NCBI GenBank assembly: GCA_031216445.1
Contig: CM062202.1
Location: forward strand, 2,962,501-3,026,500
Source: Lateolabrax maculatus
Lineage: Eukaryota > Chordata > Actinopteri > Acropomatiformes > Lateolabracidae
DNA: 64,000 bases
Direction: 5' to 3'
Shown here: positions 11,537 to 25,260 of the stretch, piece after piece
Numbering within the stretch: the first letter of the stretch is position 1
How the letters are laid out: each line of letters begins with the position of its first letter
The notes under the pieces: model-generated
What the model was told of the DNA's origin: nothing
Database searches by the model: none
The model's input: only the letters and a program-made list of their open reading frames with translations
Position numbers and translations under genes: made by a program

Positions 11537-14117
11537 CTCTGATAACTCGACACCCTTCATACTTTTTTTTTTTCATTCTTCATGTTTTTTTGTCTTGTTT
11601 TGTTGAATTTGCGATCACACGTGATTCCTCCTGCATTCATATGACTGCTAACTATGTACAGTACAGAACGGGTTTGAGATGACTCATTTCAAATGCTTTT
11701 CAGAGACAAATCATCTCAGAGCGTTTAACACGATTAAACTGAGCACATCCAGAATGCTTTACGATGGGAAGTGAAGAAAGTGTTGACTAAATGTCAACAA
11801 ACACTTTATCCAGCACCAGCTGTGGGGGCAGAAAGAGTGTTCCACAATATAAGAGACCACGACAGCAACGGCATGATCCCAACCACTGATCAGATGACCT
11901 CAGAGATGTGGATGAGGCATGAGGGGTTTAAAAGTCTAATAATACCATTATATAAGAGGCTACTGTAGCCTGCAACAGAAATTCAACTGTAAAAACACAG
12001 AGCAACACGAGAGATTTTGTATTTTAGGACCTCAGCTGGAGAGAAAACTGCATATGACAAGGGAGAGTGTTTGCTTCTCAAAGTTGAGATCAGACTCAAA
12101 AATGACAACAATCTTATGTGGTATGGACGAAAGATGCAGAAACTTTTTCTTTCTCTCCTCTCCTCTCCTCTCCTCTCTCCACAGTGAAGGTCTTACAGAT
12201 GGTCCGCTGCTGATAAAGCAAATCTGTGCGAGCCAACCAACTTGGCTGAAGTCAGCGCAAAAGAATGAGAATAAATGGAGTGATAAAATTACCAGACAGA
12301 GGCCTTTACGGCAGAGTGAATAAAGAGACGGATGGATGGCCACTGCAGAATGGAGTGTATATAAGTGCAGGATAGGCAGATTAAAATAAAAATTGTCCTG
12401 GATCCAACCAGTCATAGGTCTGATTCCTGCGACAGCAAGTCACAGTGTTATCTCACCTTACCACATGTCTGGCTTTAACTGGCGTAAGGGGGAACAGGAA
12501 CTAAAGTTAGCCTACCATTTCTTTACCTTTGCCTACCACCTCCATCACATCCTCTGACAGCCAAGACAGCAGCAGTTAAATCTTTTAATTGATCTAATTT
12601 TCATTGTACTCCCCCTCAATAAATATCTCACTGGCACTTAGCCCGCATCGAAATGAAGCCATGAATCCTCTGCACGCTGAACAGCAGCCCGCTGGCTCTG
12701 ATGCAGACAGAGAAAGAGTTGACAATACAAGTTTTTCTGCTGGGGCCCGGAAAATGAGGCTCCAGATCTGCACTTAGACAGAATAATGACCTGCTTCACG
12801 GAGAGTGGACGGCAGACCGACGATTAAGTGATGAATGGATCAAGTGGGAATGAATGTGAAAACAGTTTGACAGATAGATTGGGAAGAATACAAATCAACC
12901 TGGAAAGCAGTAAGTGGATAAAGAAAACGACAAAGAAAAGATTTGCACAGGCCATCCAATTTCATTAGGACCATTTTCAATCTCAGGGAGAATTAACAGT
13001 TAACAATTTTGCCACAACAGCAGCGACAGTCGCACAATAGCTGCTAAAGCTTGCTTTTATCCAGATAATCAACCACTTGAACATCATGATGATTGGTATA
13101 AAAAATAAATGGCATACAAACATTTAACAAATTTTGGCATTTGTGAAGGACAGTGTGCACTTTGAGGCCTTCGCTGACAAATTAGAGCAATTACAAAATC
13201 TGGACTAGAGGCTGTTTTTTCCACTCCATTCATCTCATCATTCTTCCAATTCATCACCACAAATGCATGCAATGTACCAAGCATTGTTCAAACACACAGA
13301 GCTTAATTTCAAATTCCAGTTGAGATCCCAGCTTGTCTATAAATAGTAGGACCTCTAGCCTCGCACCTGTATGGGGTTGGGCTATGTGCTGGCTCAAAGA
13401 CCAGCGGCTGTCTGTGCAAAGTAACAGACCGAAGGTGGAGCTAATTAAAAATAATGAGCCGCATTGGTTGACCCCCCTGCAGCCATCTCAACTGCTGACA
13501 TCAATTGCTCCATCATCTCAAAGTAAAGAAATGTGTCCACTACGTCGTCTTAGCATCTCACTTCATTAGGTTGCTTATGTAACCAACTCCATGTTAATAA
13601 AAGTAAAATGCCTCAACAGGAAACCCTGCAGCATTGTCTCTTATGATTTGAATGACTGAATGATGAAGTTTACAACCAGTATATACGTGGACAATGCAAG
13701 TTTTAAAAGTTACATTCAGAGATGATTACATTGTTTTCATGTTCATTTACCAAACTTTTCGTATTTCAATGAACCAATGAGTTCTTTTTTAAACTAAAGA
13801 TATGCTTCTTTATTTCACAAATGATTGTGTTTAACATGGTGTTTCTTTAGGTACCATTTCTGTTTCTCTAATTTTTAGGATCTTCTCTTAAAAACACAGA
13901 TATGCAAATGAGATATATTAGTAATGCAACTCCAGATATTACTGAACATTAGGCAAAAACATTGACCTCATAAAAAAGCCATAGAGGGACAAATGAGCCC
14001 ACAGGGGCCTTTTACTTGCACAGCAGAGCAGACTACATGAAACTCTTGGGGCTCACAGATAAAAACACACATACTTCAACACGCCCAAAGACACATCTGT
14101 GCACACATGCAGTCACG
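11536..14117. other. Non-coding, nothing recognised
   Basis: No exon or RNA gene was recognised. A short TCTCC/CTCTC pentamer run lies at 12151-12183. The minus-strand 127-codon ORF at 12032-12415 reads through that pyrimidine context and has no family resemblance. Confidence 0.45.
12151..12183. repeat. (CTCTC)n microsatellite
   Basis: About five tandem TCTCC pentamers followed by CTCTCC; pyrimidine-only on the plus strand. Confidence 0.85.
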
Positions 14118-14156
14118 ACTCACACACACACACACACACAGACACACACACACACC
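14118..14156. repeat. CA microsatellite
   Basis: Nearly pure (CA)n interrupted by one GACA unit. Confidence 0.95.
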
Positions 14157-14608
14157 AGATCGTACCTGACTCTTCAGACTCTTTACAACAACACAACTAT
14201 TAGCTCGGTCTGAGTACGGTCTCATTGGGAAACTCCAACTCACACAGACAACACAGCCATTATTAATTTAACGAGACACTACATGAGCCAGAGGTTGTCC
14301 CCATTCTGGAGAAGACTTGTGGGCTGAACAACCATTATAGTAAATCGGGCTAATCACAGGATTAACTCCAACACATCACTAAGCTCTTCTTTGCAAGAGG
14401 CATCGCTTTCTTGGCTTTTAGAGCAAAACTTAAGGGCTCCAAGTTATCAAAGCAAAGATTTTAGTGCTGTTAGGAACAAGTAACAGGAAGGTCCACAATA
14501 CTACAGTGACAGGGAGAAGAGGAAAGAGTCACATTTGATCTTTTCTTAGAAAACTCAGTCCTTTAGTTTGATGCCAACAGGGATTTTGGTGTGTCCGAAT
14601 GGCTTAAG

Positions 14609-14665
14609 CAGGGCCGGCCTCAGTCTTTTAGGGCCCCTGGTGAGATCGTTGATTGGCCGCGCCAA
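14609..14665. mobile_element. Possible hAT-type transposon end
   Basis: The words CAGGGCCGGCCTCAG and TTTAGGGCCCCTGG resemble the terminal sequence of hAT-family non-autonomous elements common in vertebrates. I did not find the matching inverted terminus or a target duplication, so the element's extent is unknown. It may be a solo fragment. Confidence 0.3.
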
Positions 14666-16544
14666 ATCTTAACCCAGACGGTGTCAGTTCAAACCAGGAT
14701 AAGTTTAAATCACCGTTGAAGTTCCTGTGTGTAAACGGCTAAATCACTTTGAGTCGCAATACCCTCACTTATGGTATCTGTGAGTCAGTGAAGTGCCTGT
14801 TCATGGGACACACTTATTTAATGAGGACATCTGGTGGCTCTCACAAATACAAATACATGTCTACTGTAGATCAAAATCAGATGTTTTGTTGTTTTTTTTT
14901 CATTTCCACATAATGAACAAATATATTGGATCAACCACATGCTTAAAAAAATGGCACCCACTTAAAAAAAAAAAGGAGCTTATGGAATAATTTACTCAAG
15001 GCACTTTACATGAACGCACACTTGCCCTGGTATTATAGCTTTGCTGAGTTTGTAGGATTGTTACTGTATCTGTGGAGTATTGAGGGTAAACTCCCATTAA
15101 TTATACTGTACATATGATGCAGCAGTCCTGCTCTTCTCAACTCATCACTACCAACATGAGTTTGAGGAGGTGCATCTAATAAATACCAAATATATTATTT
15201 TGTTCTTAAATTTAGTTGTCGAACCACTATACCAAGCAGAACAGTAATTATAAATAAAATAAAAAAAGTATGACATTGTATGTGTGATGACACAAGAAGT
15301 TCTTTAACAGAAATAGTAGTTTTTGTGAATTTGCCCCACTACTTGCCAATGACTGAATTAGGATCGGGCGATTGGACGAATATATTTTTATAAATATAAA
15401 AATAAAATTTTTATTATTTTTTTTATGGTCTGCCTCTGAGGAACGAGTGAGAGTCGCCGCTCGGCGACAGACTCACGTTGCCAGAGAGAGGCAGCAGGGA
15501 AAAACAGCGTGATGAGCCAGAATATTTTAACATCTAACTCTGTGAATTAGGGGTTTATTTCAACCAAACCAGAGTTGGTGATTGTTGGAACAGTGGAAAG
15601 ACTAACTAAGACTGTTTTGAGTTAAGTCAATTAAGCTACAGCAGCTAGTCTTAGTTCAGTGAAAGAGAGAAACTTGAATTCAGAAGGTGTACAGTATATT
15701 TCTGTTTAACAAGGAAACTACGTCATCGCTGCTTGCACACATCTCCCAGCTGAAACTGCAACCCCTGCAAAGTGTCTGTGTGAAGGTAACTGTTTACTAT
15801 TACGGTCACAAAAATACACAAGAATTGAAAGATGCACAACCACAGAAGTCAGTAGATGTCCAAAAGATGAAAAGAAAGTAGTTTCAGCCTTAAAGAGTTC
15901 AGATCATGAGTTCTCTGCAGCTTGTGGAGGTGGACAGTGTTAAATGCTGAACTTGTATCTGCACCAGCAGCCTCAGAAACACAAACATCTACAATGTCTT
16001 TGGGGCCGCAGGAAACAATATAATTACACAGTGAGTCTAACAAATCCTTGGTTTTAAATGAAGGAAATTATTTGTTGGCGAATGATGAAATGAAACAAAA
16101 AAGCCTCTGGCGGCCATGTTGGAGGTTCTTTTGTTTCTGTGCTGTTTTTCACTGATCTGCTCATTTCAACACAGATTTATTCTGCTGCATTGGATCTGTT
16201 TTTGTTTAGATGCATTTTAGACGTATATGTTTAGTCAGCTGTCAAGGTTTTCTAACCAATCACTGACCGTAGGCTCTTTCTCCCCTTGTGTTAAATTTAC
16301 AGGGTGATTCCACCTGAAATGAGCCTGTCACCTTTTTAATTAAATTCAGTAAAAATCCAATGTGAATACAAATAATGTTTTATGGAAAAACAAGTCATTT
16401 TTAGACCACAGACTATTCCAAACATCGTGATCACACTGCAGTATATAATATCTATAAGAGTCCAAAAGCTTTGCAAAAAGATTAATAACATGCGGTCAAA
16501 CCCATTCACATTTACATATTAGGTGTAAAATGAAACACCAGAGC

Positions 16545-16548
<4 letters not shown>
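14666..16548. other. Non-coding, nothing firmly recognised
   Basis: Contains A- and T-rich homopolymer tracts (for example 14964-14974), an AT-rich patch at about 15380-15425 and a small CpG-containing patch at about 15440-15480 (GTCGCCGCTCGGCGAC, a short palindrome-like word). No coding exon was recognised. Confidence 0.4.

Positions 16549-16603
<55 letters not shown>
16549..16603. repeat. CA microsatellite, about 27 units
   Basis: An uninterrupted (CA)n run preceded by GCGCG. One of the longest pure CA arrays in the window. Confidence 0.97.
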
Positions 16604-16608
<5 letters not shown>

Positions 16609-17254
16609 GTCTCTTACACATGGGCACCACACACATTGCAGACACACAAGCTTGTTTGAACCCTGCAGTTATAAATTATGGATGTCCTGGGTGAAACCTG
16701 CACAGTCTGGCAGTTTTGAGTTAAGAGCGACACTGACGAGCACAGAAGCAGAAAGACACCAACAGGTTGAGCAGACAGGCTTTGAAAGTGGATTTTACTG
16801 TTTGCAAGTTGCATGATAAAAAACCTTTTCATTTGGATACAATATTTTTCCATGAAATGACTTGCTACATCAAGGCCTGTATTTACCATACAGCTCAAGA
16901 ACACGTTATCAAGGCAAAATTACTTAAAACAGGAATTCTGTCATTAAAATTTGGAAGAAAATATATCACCTACACTGTTGGATGAGGTGATTTCTGGGAA
17001 CAGGAAAAATAGTGCACCTTCACAAACTGACAAAAGGGAAATAATGGGCAGGATTAACATTATTGTACACTTGTGGTATTTCCACTATTTAGTCTCTCAT
17101 GTAATTTGGGCTCTGCCAAGGTTTGTTCTTGCTAACCTCCTGTGTTTAACATCATGTTAAACCTTTTGGTGCCACCTGCCTTTATTCTCTCGGCTCACAT
17201 TGTTAGAAACCTGCAGATCCATTATCGCAACCACTCAGAGGTGAGGGGTGGTTC

Positions 17255-17420
17255 CGCTGTGTTGACCCAGTATAAACGCAGTGGTTATTGTGCATATTAA
17301 TGAGAACATTGCAGATTCTCTGTGCTTCAAAGAAATACATTTATGCAAATCTGAAAAGAAATTAATTAAGTGGAAAATTGCTGGCTGATATGAGCCACTG
17401 TCTAATATGGAACTGCCTGC
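17255..17420. promoter_or_regulatory. Candidate conserved non-coding / enhancer-like element
   Basis: This block clusters homeodomain-like TAAT/ATTA words (ATTAATGAG, ATTAATTAAG) with an octamer-like site, ATGCAAAT, at about 17343-17350. It has no ORF and no repeat signature. The texture is that of vertebrate developmental enhancers, but this is inference from composition; conservation would have to be shown by alignment. Confidence 0.2.
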
Positions 17421-17422
<2 letters not shown>

Positions 17423-17467
<45 letters not shown>

Positions 17468-17468
17468 G
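17423..17468. repeat. TG microsatellite
   Basis: A nearly pure (TG)n run with a GCGTG interruption at its right end. Confidence 0.97.
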
Positions 17469-18245
17469 ATGAAGACTGTATTTGTTACATCATGTTCGAA
17501 CTCATTTATAACCTGTCGCTCCCCTAATTGATAAAGTGCCTTTTATCCACACATTTAAAAGATATGGCTGGCAATATTTTAATTTTAGTCTAATTCTTTC
17601 AGCCATTCCTCTGAAGAGATAAAAATCAACAACGTCGCAATAAATTTAGCATTCTAACAATTATCATTGTAGCCCTGATCCATGACTGTTATATTATGTA
17701 CTTTGGTCCTGAATGGCTATCAGGAGATGTCACAGTCACAGGTTGTATTTATACACCTCATACCTATGATAATTTATGGGGATAAAAGTCACAACTCATG
17801 GGAAAGAGGAGATTCAGTACTTCCATCAGTAGCAGGACTCACATACACAGACTACAGTTTTTGGAGGATAAATAAAGTGTTAGTTCTGTTTTTTTTATTC
17901 GATTGGTTGATAATAAAAAGGACAAATAGCAGTAGTCTTATCCTTGAAGTTTAAAGGTCTGTGGTTCGACTGGGCCGAGAATCTGAACCTTAGTGCCAAC
18001 GAGAGAAAAGAACATTTGTGCTCTGTCTCCCTGGGTAAATAAAAAAAAGTAAATAAAGTTAAAAAGAACCGATCCAATAAGCTCTGGCTGACTCCCCGCT
18101 CCCCCAGCTGTCAATCTTGGAGCTGAAGCTCTGGTGATTTCCTCCATCACACTTCATCTCATCTGCGCTCAGCTCATCCACAGCTTGTTAAAGTTTCCTT
18201 CTCACTTACTCTCAACTTCATGCATGTTGCATAACATGATACACC
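17469..18245. other. Non-coding, nothing recognised
   Basis: AT-rich DNA. ORFs here are short and show no family resemblance. Confidence 0.45.
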
Positions 18246-18378
18246 ACACGCACACACACACACACACAAACACACACAAACACACACAAACACACCTTCC
18301 TTCTCCATGCGTGTCACTCTTCAGTAAACTGACTTCCTGTCATTGAATTTTAAAGCTGTCAGTCACTTCAAATTCCAG

Positions 18379-18424
<46 letters not shown>

Positions 18425-18473
18425 TGTCTTCTGCAAAGTTTCTGCAACCCCTATACATGTGTGTGTGTGTGTG
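18246..18473. repeat. Inverted CA/TG microsatellite pair
   Basis: (CA)n with AAAC interruptions at 18246-18297 faces a pure (GT)n at 18381-18422, about 83 bp away. A small TG run follows at 18459-18473. The facing orientation makes a potential hairpin in any transcript. Confidence 0.95.
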
Positions 18474-18979
18474 CTCTGCTTTGGAGTTTCACAATATTAC
18501 CTGATGCAGCTTTAAACTACAAGTCAGTTAAAGTGGGTCAAATGTACTGTGTAACCTTTTATACAGTCTTTGTGCGTAACCCTAAAAGTTAAACAATATC
18601 TCCCCAGATGACTGAGACCTGTTCATTTCTCAATCTGTGAAATGCATAATATCAGACTGAAGCCCATCTACTTGCAAAAGTTTGAGATAACAGCCACTTG
18701 CCATGTTTGCCAGCACCCAACTGAGTTGAACGGAATTGAATTTTGAGATGATTAATGCATCCCCATATGACCTTTGAAAAAGTCAATAACAGCGTGTCTT
18801 TTCGTAAAAGAATTGAGTTTTCATTGAGAACTTAATCATAAGAAACTTATTTCAGGGTAGAAAATAAAGTAGAAAACTCCCGAGAGCGAAGTCTGTGCAT
18901 TATTCTCAGTAACCTGCACAGTGTTTCTGAAACGACAATCAAATGAAATGCCATTCATGTGTGTTCTGCCTGTCTTTTG

Positions 18980-19015
18980 TCGTGTGTGTACGTGTGTGTG
19001 TGTGTGTGTGTGTGC

Positions 19016-19047
<32 letters not shown>

Positions 19048-19212
19048 CAGGCCCTTTAGCACAGACAATAGTTTAAGTATCTTCAAAAGTCTTTAAACCA
19101 CATTCAGACTCTGTAAACAGTTGAATGTTGTGTATTATTAATTAAATTGATATAAAACATTTAAAATATGTGTGTTTTTGTGTGTGTGTGAGTTTCTGTG
19201 TGTGTGTGTGTA
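18980..19212. repeat. Compound TG microsatellites
   Basis: TG runs with GTAC, GCG and TTTG interruptions span 18980-19047. A second interrupted TG cluster spans about 19167-19212. Confidence 0.92.
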
Positions 19213-19229
19213 CGAGGAAGGCTGCAAGT

Positions 19230-19715
19230 GTAAATATGTGAATGCTGAGAGAGAGACAGAGAGAAACTATGAGTGCCATTCAGTGTCAGGCTGCAGCGCT
19301 CTAAAACAAAGCCTTTTGAGTTGTTCGTGACAGGCTGAAAGGAAGCGAGGGATGATGGGATGGACGAGTGACAGAGAAAACAAGTGAGAGACTGAGAGGG
19401 CCGCAGGGAACAGACAGAGACATGAAAGAGAGAGCGGCGGCGTAACGAGAGGGGGACACGGAGTCAACGAGCACAGAAATACACGACAATCACAGGAGCA
19501 GAGGCGTGCACCGAGAGGGATAACACACACTCACACACACTCACACACACTCACACACTCACACACACACACACAGGCGAACCACTGGCCTCTCCGTCAT
19601 CTGAACCTGCAGTAGCTCAGAGGAGCAGCTGGAGAGACTTCTGAGGGACAGAAACGGTGACGAAAGCGAGAAAAAGTTTGGCAGAGAGGAACAAGAAGTC
19701 TTAAGCTGTGTTCAG
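19230..19715 (+). promoter_or_regulatory. Possible 5' exon or promoter patch (weak)
   Basis: This purine-rich, moderately CpG-containing block (for example GAGCGGCGGCGTAACGAG at about 19432) reads like a 5' untranslated exon. It is interrupted by a CA array at 19527-19576 and ends near a splice-donor-like word, TTCA/GTGAGT, at about 19713. No start codon with a recognisable protein follows. It could equally be ordinary GA-rich intergenic DNA. Confidence 0.2.
19527..19576. repeat. CA/CTCACA compound microsatellite
   Basis: Tandem ACACACTC blocks run into pure (CA)n. Confidence 0.92.
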
Positions 19716-22700
19716 TGAGTCCCCACGCGACTGTGTTGGCACAGTTGGGGGCCCTGACGCAGAGGGTGTGAATATGTATAAATGGCTGTGCAGTGTTTCA
19801 AACGTCAAACTTTGGAATCTCATAGTGAAACCGGCCATCCTTGATCATATTCTGTCTTCTCAGCTGTATCTGGAGCAACACACTTCAACCAACTCAGGTC
19901 CTTGTGTTTTTCCATCAGGGCAACAGTGTTAATTCAGGTGTGAACGTCGCCACGGCGTCTCTTGTGTAACATCCGACAAGGCAGGTGAGGCAGGTGGGTG
20001 TTGCATCTCCACCAAACCCTCTCGAGACAGGAGGGGCGCCTGAATCTGTCAAGAACACTTGCCACTGTTTACTTTCATCTCTCTGAGCCCCGGGGGGGCG
20101 AAAAAATGAGTCCGGCAGGTAGTGAGGCTGATGAGGCAAATAAGCAACAAGGAAACTCGAAACGAATATGAATGAAGGAGAACAATGAAAAAAGTAGAGC
20201 TGGAGAAACACACTTTATATTAGTACCATTAGTATAGATATTCACCTTCTTCTGAATAATCTATGAGTCAGCCCAGAGGCTACAACAGAGTTTTTATTGC
20301 TCTGTGCTGTGATCTCCCCTTTACGACTGAAGTGAGAAGACATCAGAGCCCTCACCTGCAGTCAGGTGACAAAATATAATTAGAAATTAAGAGGTCTTTA
20401 TTAGTACAGAACTTTCGTTTATCTTTGGGGTGAGAAACTGGATCCTGTTTGTAACAAAAAATTCTGGTATCTGTATTCAGTGTTTTTTCACAGAAACTAT
20501 TGATCACTACAGACCACATCTGTAGTTTTTAAAAACACATCAGATTCCTCACTGAGACATGAACACGGGTACGCAATACCAAATTTAATGAATGGCACCC
20601 TCTTTTATTTTGCTTTCTTGTTTTGTTGACATTTGTTATCGTGCGGTGCGTTCAAGTGCTGTGAGAAAGCCATCTTCTAACACACGAGTTGCTAAACAGC
20701 GGCCTTTTTAATAGCAGATGCTATTAATTGTCATTCTTTTTTCGCAGCATCCATGTTTGTTTACTGTTCGCCCTCTGGGTTTGATTGTACGATAACACAG
20801 CTCACAGATGCAGAACTGACTGACAGCTGAGACTCAGCTTTCTGACAGTTGCAGCTTCTGCTCCACAGCCACACAGCAGCAGCAGTTTTTGGGTGTTTTT
20901 TAATTCTGAGTATAACATTTTCAGATCAGGCCTAGCGTTGTTACTAACAAATTCTTTGTGGATCTCCATTAACTTGCACACAGTGGTTGCTAGTCCTCCT
21001 GGGGTCCACATGAAGAAAATAAGTAATAGAAATAAAAATAACACTGATCAAAAAGTATTGACGCAACAGAAAATGGCAGAACAAACCAAACAATTATACA
21101 AAGGAAACAACAATATATAAACTTCCATCATTCCAGCTTCAGTGAAAAACATAGAAATTATGTAATCTAAAGCATCCAAGCGACAATGTAGATCATAAAT
21201 GTGGCCCATTATATAATCTGCTACTTTAATCCGGCCTCACTGGGTTGACTGACTGGATTGGTAGTTTAACTGGTAAATGATGGCAGTCGTTGTAGCTTTT
21301 GTATCGGAGATTGCTAATAAGTTAATAAGTCTAATAGGCTAATAAGTCTACCTGAAGTCATCACATCAATGTTGGAGACATAATAAGATAAATTCAAAAT
21401 GGCTGCAATGTCAGCTCCCATCACATATTTTGTATTTAATCCCCATCTTTAACTTTTCTGTCTGCCTCTGCTCGTCTCCCTGTGTTTCCCACCTCTCTGT
21501 CTCGGCTGTCTCTTCATATTTCTCTCGCCCTCTTGGTCTCTCGGTAAGTCTGACCGACGGGGTCTGGTAGAGGGCCGCTGGACCATGTTCTGTCTGTCAG
21601 CTTCTTCCCACCTGTCTGTCGCTTTTGTTCCTGCCTGACTCAAAATAGATACTTAACACCACCCATCTGGATACTACACATAATGTACCCGTTAACTTCA
21701 CGAACACTGTAATCCCTCGCCATTTAACAGTTTCTGTTCATGACACAGATGGACAAATATGTAAATGAACAGACTAAAATACAAATCTAAAGATTTTATT
21801 ATGCAACAGCTTCAAAAATGAATTTGATTGGGGAATCTGTGAGTTTGTTTTTAATCATTATTTCATACGAGCATCTACATGACGTAATGCCACTAAGAAA
21901 TGGCAGGATTTTCATTTCCCCACACTGAACTGTGTGTGTTCAGTGTGCCTGGTCGTGACCTTTAAATGGCAGGTGATGGACTGTTTCATTTACTGCTGCT
22001 GCTGCTGGTTTTCACATCAGGTACTTAGGAAGATTGCTTTTGTTGTTTAACATTTGTGTACAGTTGTGGTAGGCTTCCAATGAGCTAGAAGAATTATCAT
22101 TGTCATTTTTCAACATTAGATTTTGAATCGCGTTTTATCTTTGTTTAAGTTGTTTGTGGTGCAATTCTTTGTTTGGGATGTGATACTTTGTTTTAATACT
22201 GGCTGACTGTTAAAGGCGAGCATGCACCACACTACCCTCATTTTGTGATTTTATACTTTGCTGTATCTGTTCTAGACAGATTTGATATTGTGTAAGCAAA
22301 AAAAGACTCTAGATGGTCAAAAGTATGATTATGTTGAAAGTATTTGGTTGAAAAATTGTCAGTTCTTTTAATATCTGTATGACAGTTTCAGTGACTACAT
22401 TTCACAGTGTAGTTTAGATGCATCATGTTGAATTAGAGCTGTTTTAATGTTGTAATGTAAATAAACGTTTTAATCACATTTAGCCTGGTTTAGAGCAAGA
22501 CATTGTTTGATCAGCAACACATCCACGCTTAGTGGGCTGTTATAGACTGATGTCTGCACTAATTCATTAACTGTTAAAGTATATGGTGTATTTTTATTCA
22601 TTATTCTAATAAATACATCAATAATTCTTTCTACTGTTTACTCACTTCCGAAATACCGTTCACATTTAGCTGTGTGTGAACAGCAGGTCAATGCAGGAAG

Positions 22701-24639
22701 CAGTGATGCAAAGTGTACAAATTAATATTATCTTAATACTTAGGCAATAATATTTAAGTAGTTTTTACACCGCACACACACATACACACACACACACATA
22801 GTAAAGCCATAAAGTAGTGTAATATTGCAGTTTGTAGTATTATTTTACTACAAGCTGAACACATCAATTTGAACTGAACCACATGATAATAATCACAATA
22901 TATAATATAATAAATAACAACCAGCTTCAATCGCTCAAAACAAACCTGATGAACAATTGTGCCTCACGCACCCCCAACCAAGAACGACTGGAGCGACACA
23001 CTGCGTCACACTGAGGGGTAAAAAAGCTTCAACACAGCACAAAGAGAGAGCAGGAACCGACTTACACAACAGCAATGATTGGTTTTACCCTATTTACGTT
23101 TACTCCAGATTACACACCATAGGTGAGTTAATCATGTGTGACAATGCAACATTTGAAAAGACATTCAAAATAATGCAGACACAGCAAAGATGGAGAAAAC
23201 AATATTTAAATGTTTATGTTTTCATCCAGAAACGGTTTGCAGTGTTTGTCTCTGTTGTCCAAAAACAATTAAAAACACATCAGTGAGCCTCACTGTTGCA
23301 CTGGGTGACATCTTCCTTCATCACCATGAACACACACTGTAGTTCATTTGGACTCAATCCCACAAACACCGTCCTGCTGCCCCAAATACTCACCAGAGCG
23401 CCAAATGTGGATTAATCTGCCGCTGACAATAGGAAATTACTGAGCCTTTTTTATAAGGTGTCCCAACGTAAATGTTCGGGATCAATTTTTTTTAAACATT
23501 TACATTAGAACCAGGTATTGAATTTTTCCTGGGATTTGTTGAAAGCAAGAACAATATGCAACCTTGTCTTTAAGTATTACTGAACTCAAGCAGGTTTTAA
23601 GTCTCTGTAAAAAGATTTTCAAATCAAACAACAGGAAAATTCTCCAGTATGGTCCTTTAATAAAGCACAATGCTGCCGTGTGCAAACCACTCTGTTGCTT
23701 ACTGGTAATGGAGCTGTCTGTGTTTATCGGTCTGTCCTCACAGAGGATTACCAGGCGACCCTGTGTTAATGGCTGTGAAATAGAGCTGTGTGTCTCCAGC
23801 TGCTCATCATGGCTTCAGGGCTAAAAGGGCACAACACTCCTTAAAGTCTCCTGATGTTATTACAGTGACCAGACTGTTCTCTTCTCATACGTACTATGTT
23901 CCTGTAAACCTCACCTCTCCTGCCACCACCATCCAGAACATTCACACTTCACTGATGTAGAGCTGCTATCACCTGTTGGTATTTCATTTCTTTTCATGAC
24001 ACGGGCCATTTACACTGTTCTTGATCTTGGTGACCATGAAGCTCATTGGGACTTCTAACAACATGAATCCCAGTTTGGTGTGGGATCATACAGTACATGT
24101 GCTGGTAAACAGTTTGCATGGAAAGAAAAAAAAAAGAATGAATTGGCTGAAATATTGTTAGGACCTAAAACACCTTCAAAATGTCAGTACTTACAGTATA
24201 TATACACATTAGTATTGTACTGTGTACTCTAGGTAGCCTTTACAATGACAATTTATGTGCAGGACTGCTGGTTCTGACGTTATTCCAGCTATGGAGCTTG
24301 AGCAGCTGGTCACCCTGACTGAACAGGCAAAGGAAACCACCCACAACGCTTAAACGTGAATAAAATACAAACAAAAAATGTGAGACAGTAGTTCCAAGAG
24401 ATGACTCTGAAATGTTGTCTAGAGATACAACAATGTGCGCTGAGCAGCAAAGATGAATCACAATATGGCCAGATAATTTCTGCTTAATTATCTAGTCTAT
24501 AAAATCAAAGTTTAACTGAGGTGATATCTTCAACTTTCTTTGTTTGACACAAAGTAAAACAAACCCAAATCATTCAGTTTACATTAATATAAAACAGGAA
24601 AAAAAGCAGCAAATCCTTATATCTGAGAAGTTTGATAAA
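19716..24639. other. Non-coding, nothing firmly recognised
   Basis: About 4.9 kb of AT-rich DNA with small repeats only: a (CTG)n word at about 22001-22016 and a short CA run at about 22772-22798. No coding exon was recognised. The plus-strand ORF at 22957-23286 has no family resemblance. Confidence 0.45.
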
Positions 24640-25260
24640 TGTACTCATGACGTCACCACTTTTCACCTCCTTTCCACTACTGATCCGTGCCCCTACGGAG
24701 CGACAATAGAGTTCATTGAAAGTAGAGTGCGCTGTAGATATGAATGTGTTGCTAAAAGGGGACACTACAGCGCGCCGTGGGTGAACAACAAAGTGTTATC
24801 AGGAAGAGCAGCCAGACGTTGGCGCAGGCAGGCGGCCTGATAAGAGCAGCAAACCCCGGACACAATACTACCAGCAGAACAAAACACTTGCTCATGCTGA
24901 CACACAGAGGGAGCACCCCACGGCGCCGGCGTGTACCAGTGTGGATGTAGTGTTTTTATTTTCCTTGTTTGGAGGTTTGAGAAGAAGTCGTCAATAAATC
25001 CCAAATAGTTTTTGAGGTTAACTTATCGTTTTGTGTGTAAGTTGTGTGTGTGAGTATAACCGTGGATGTGTGTGAGGAGAGCTCCCATGCTAAATAAGCA
25101 GCAGCAGCCCGAGCTGTGTGTCAGTTGTCCTGCAGTAACAATGATCACAACCACTGACCCCAGCTCTGACCCTGCTGCAATCTAAAAAAAACACGCTCCG
25201 GCGCCGCAGGGGAAACACAGAAGAAGAGAAAAATAAAAGAGGGTCAGTGAGATCAGTCAG
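24640..25260. promoter_or_regulatory. Weak CpG-enriched patch
   Basis: CpG words (GCGCGCCG, GGCGCCGGCG, GGCGCCGCAGG) cluster here more than in the surrounding AT-rich DNA. It could be a minor or alternative promoter, or a CpG-bearing mobile element. The 98-codon plus-strand ORF at 24544-24840 covers part of it and has no recognised domain. I saw no decisive splice or TATA arrangement. Confidence 0.25.
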
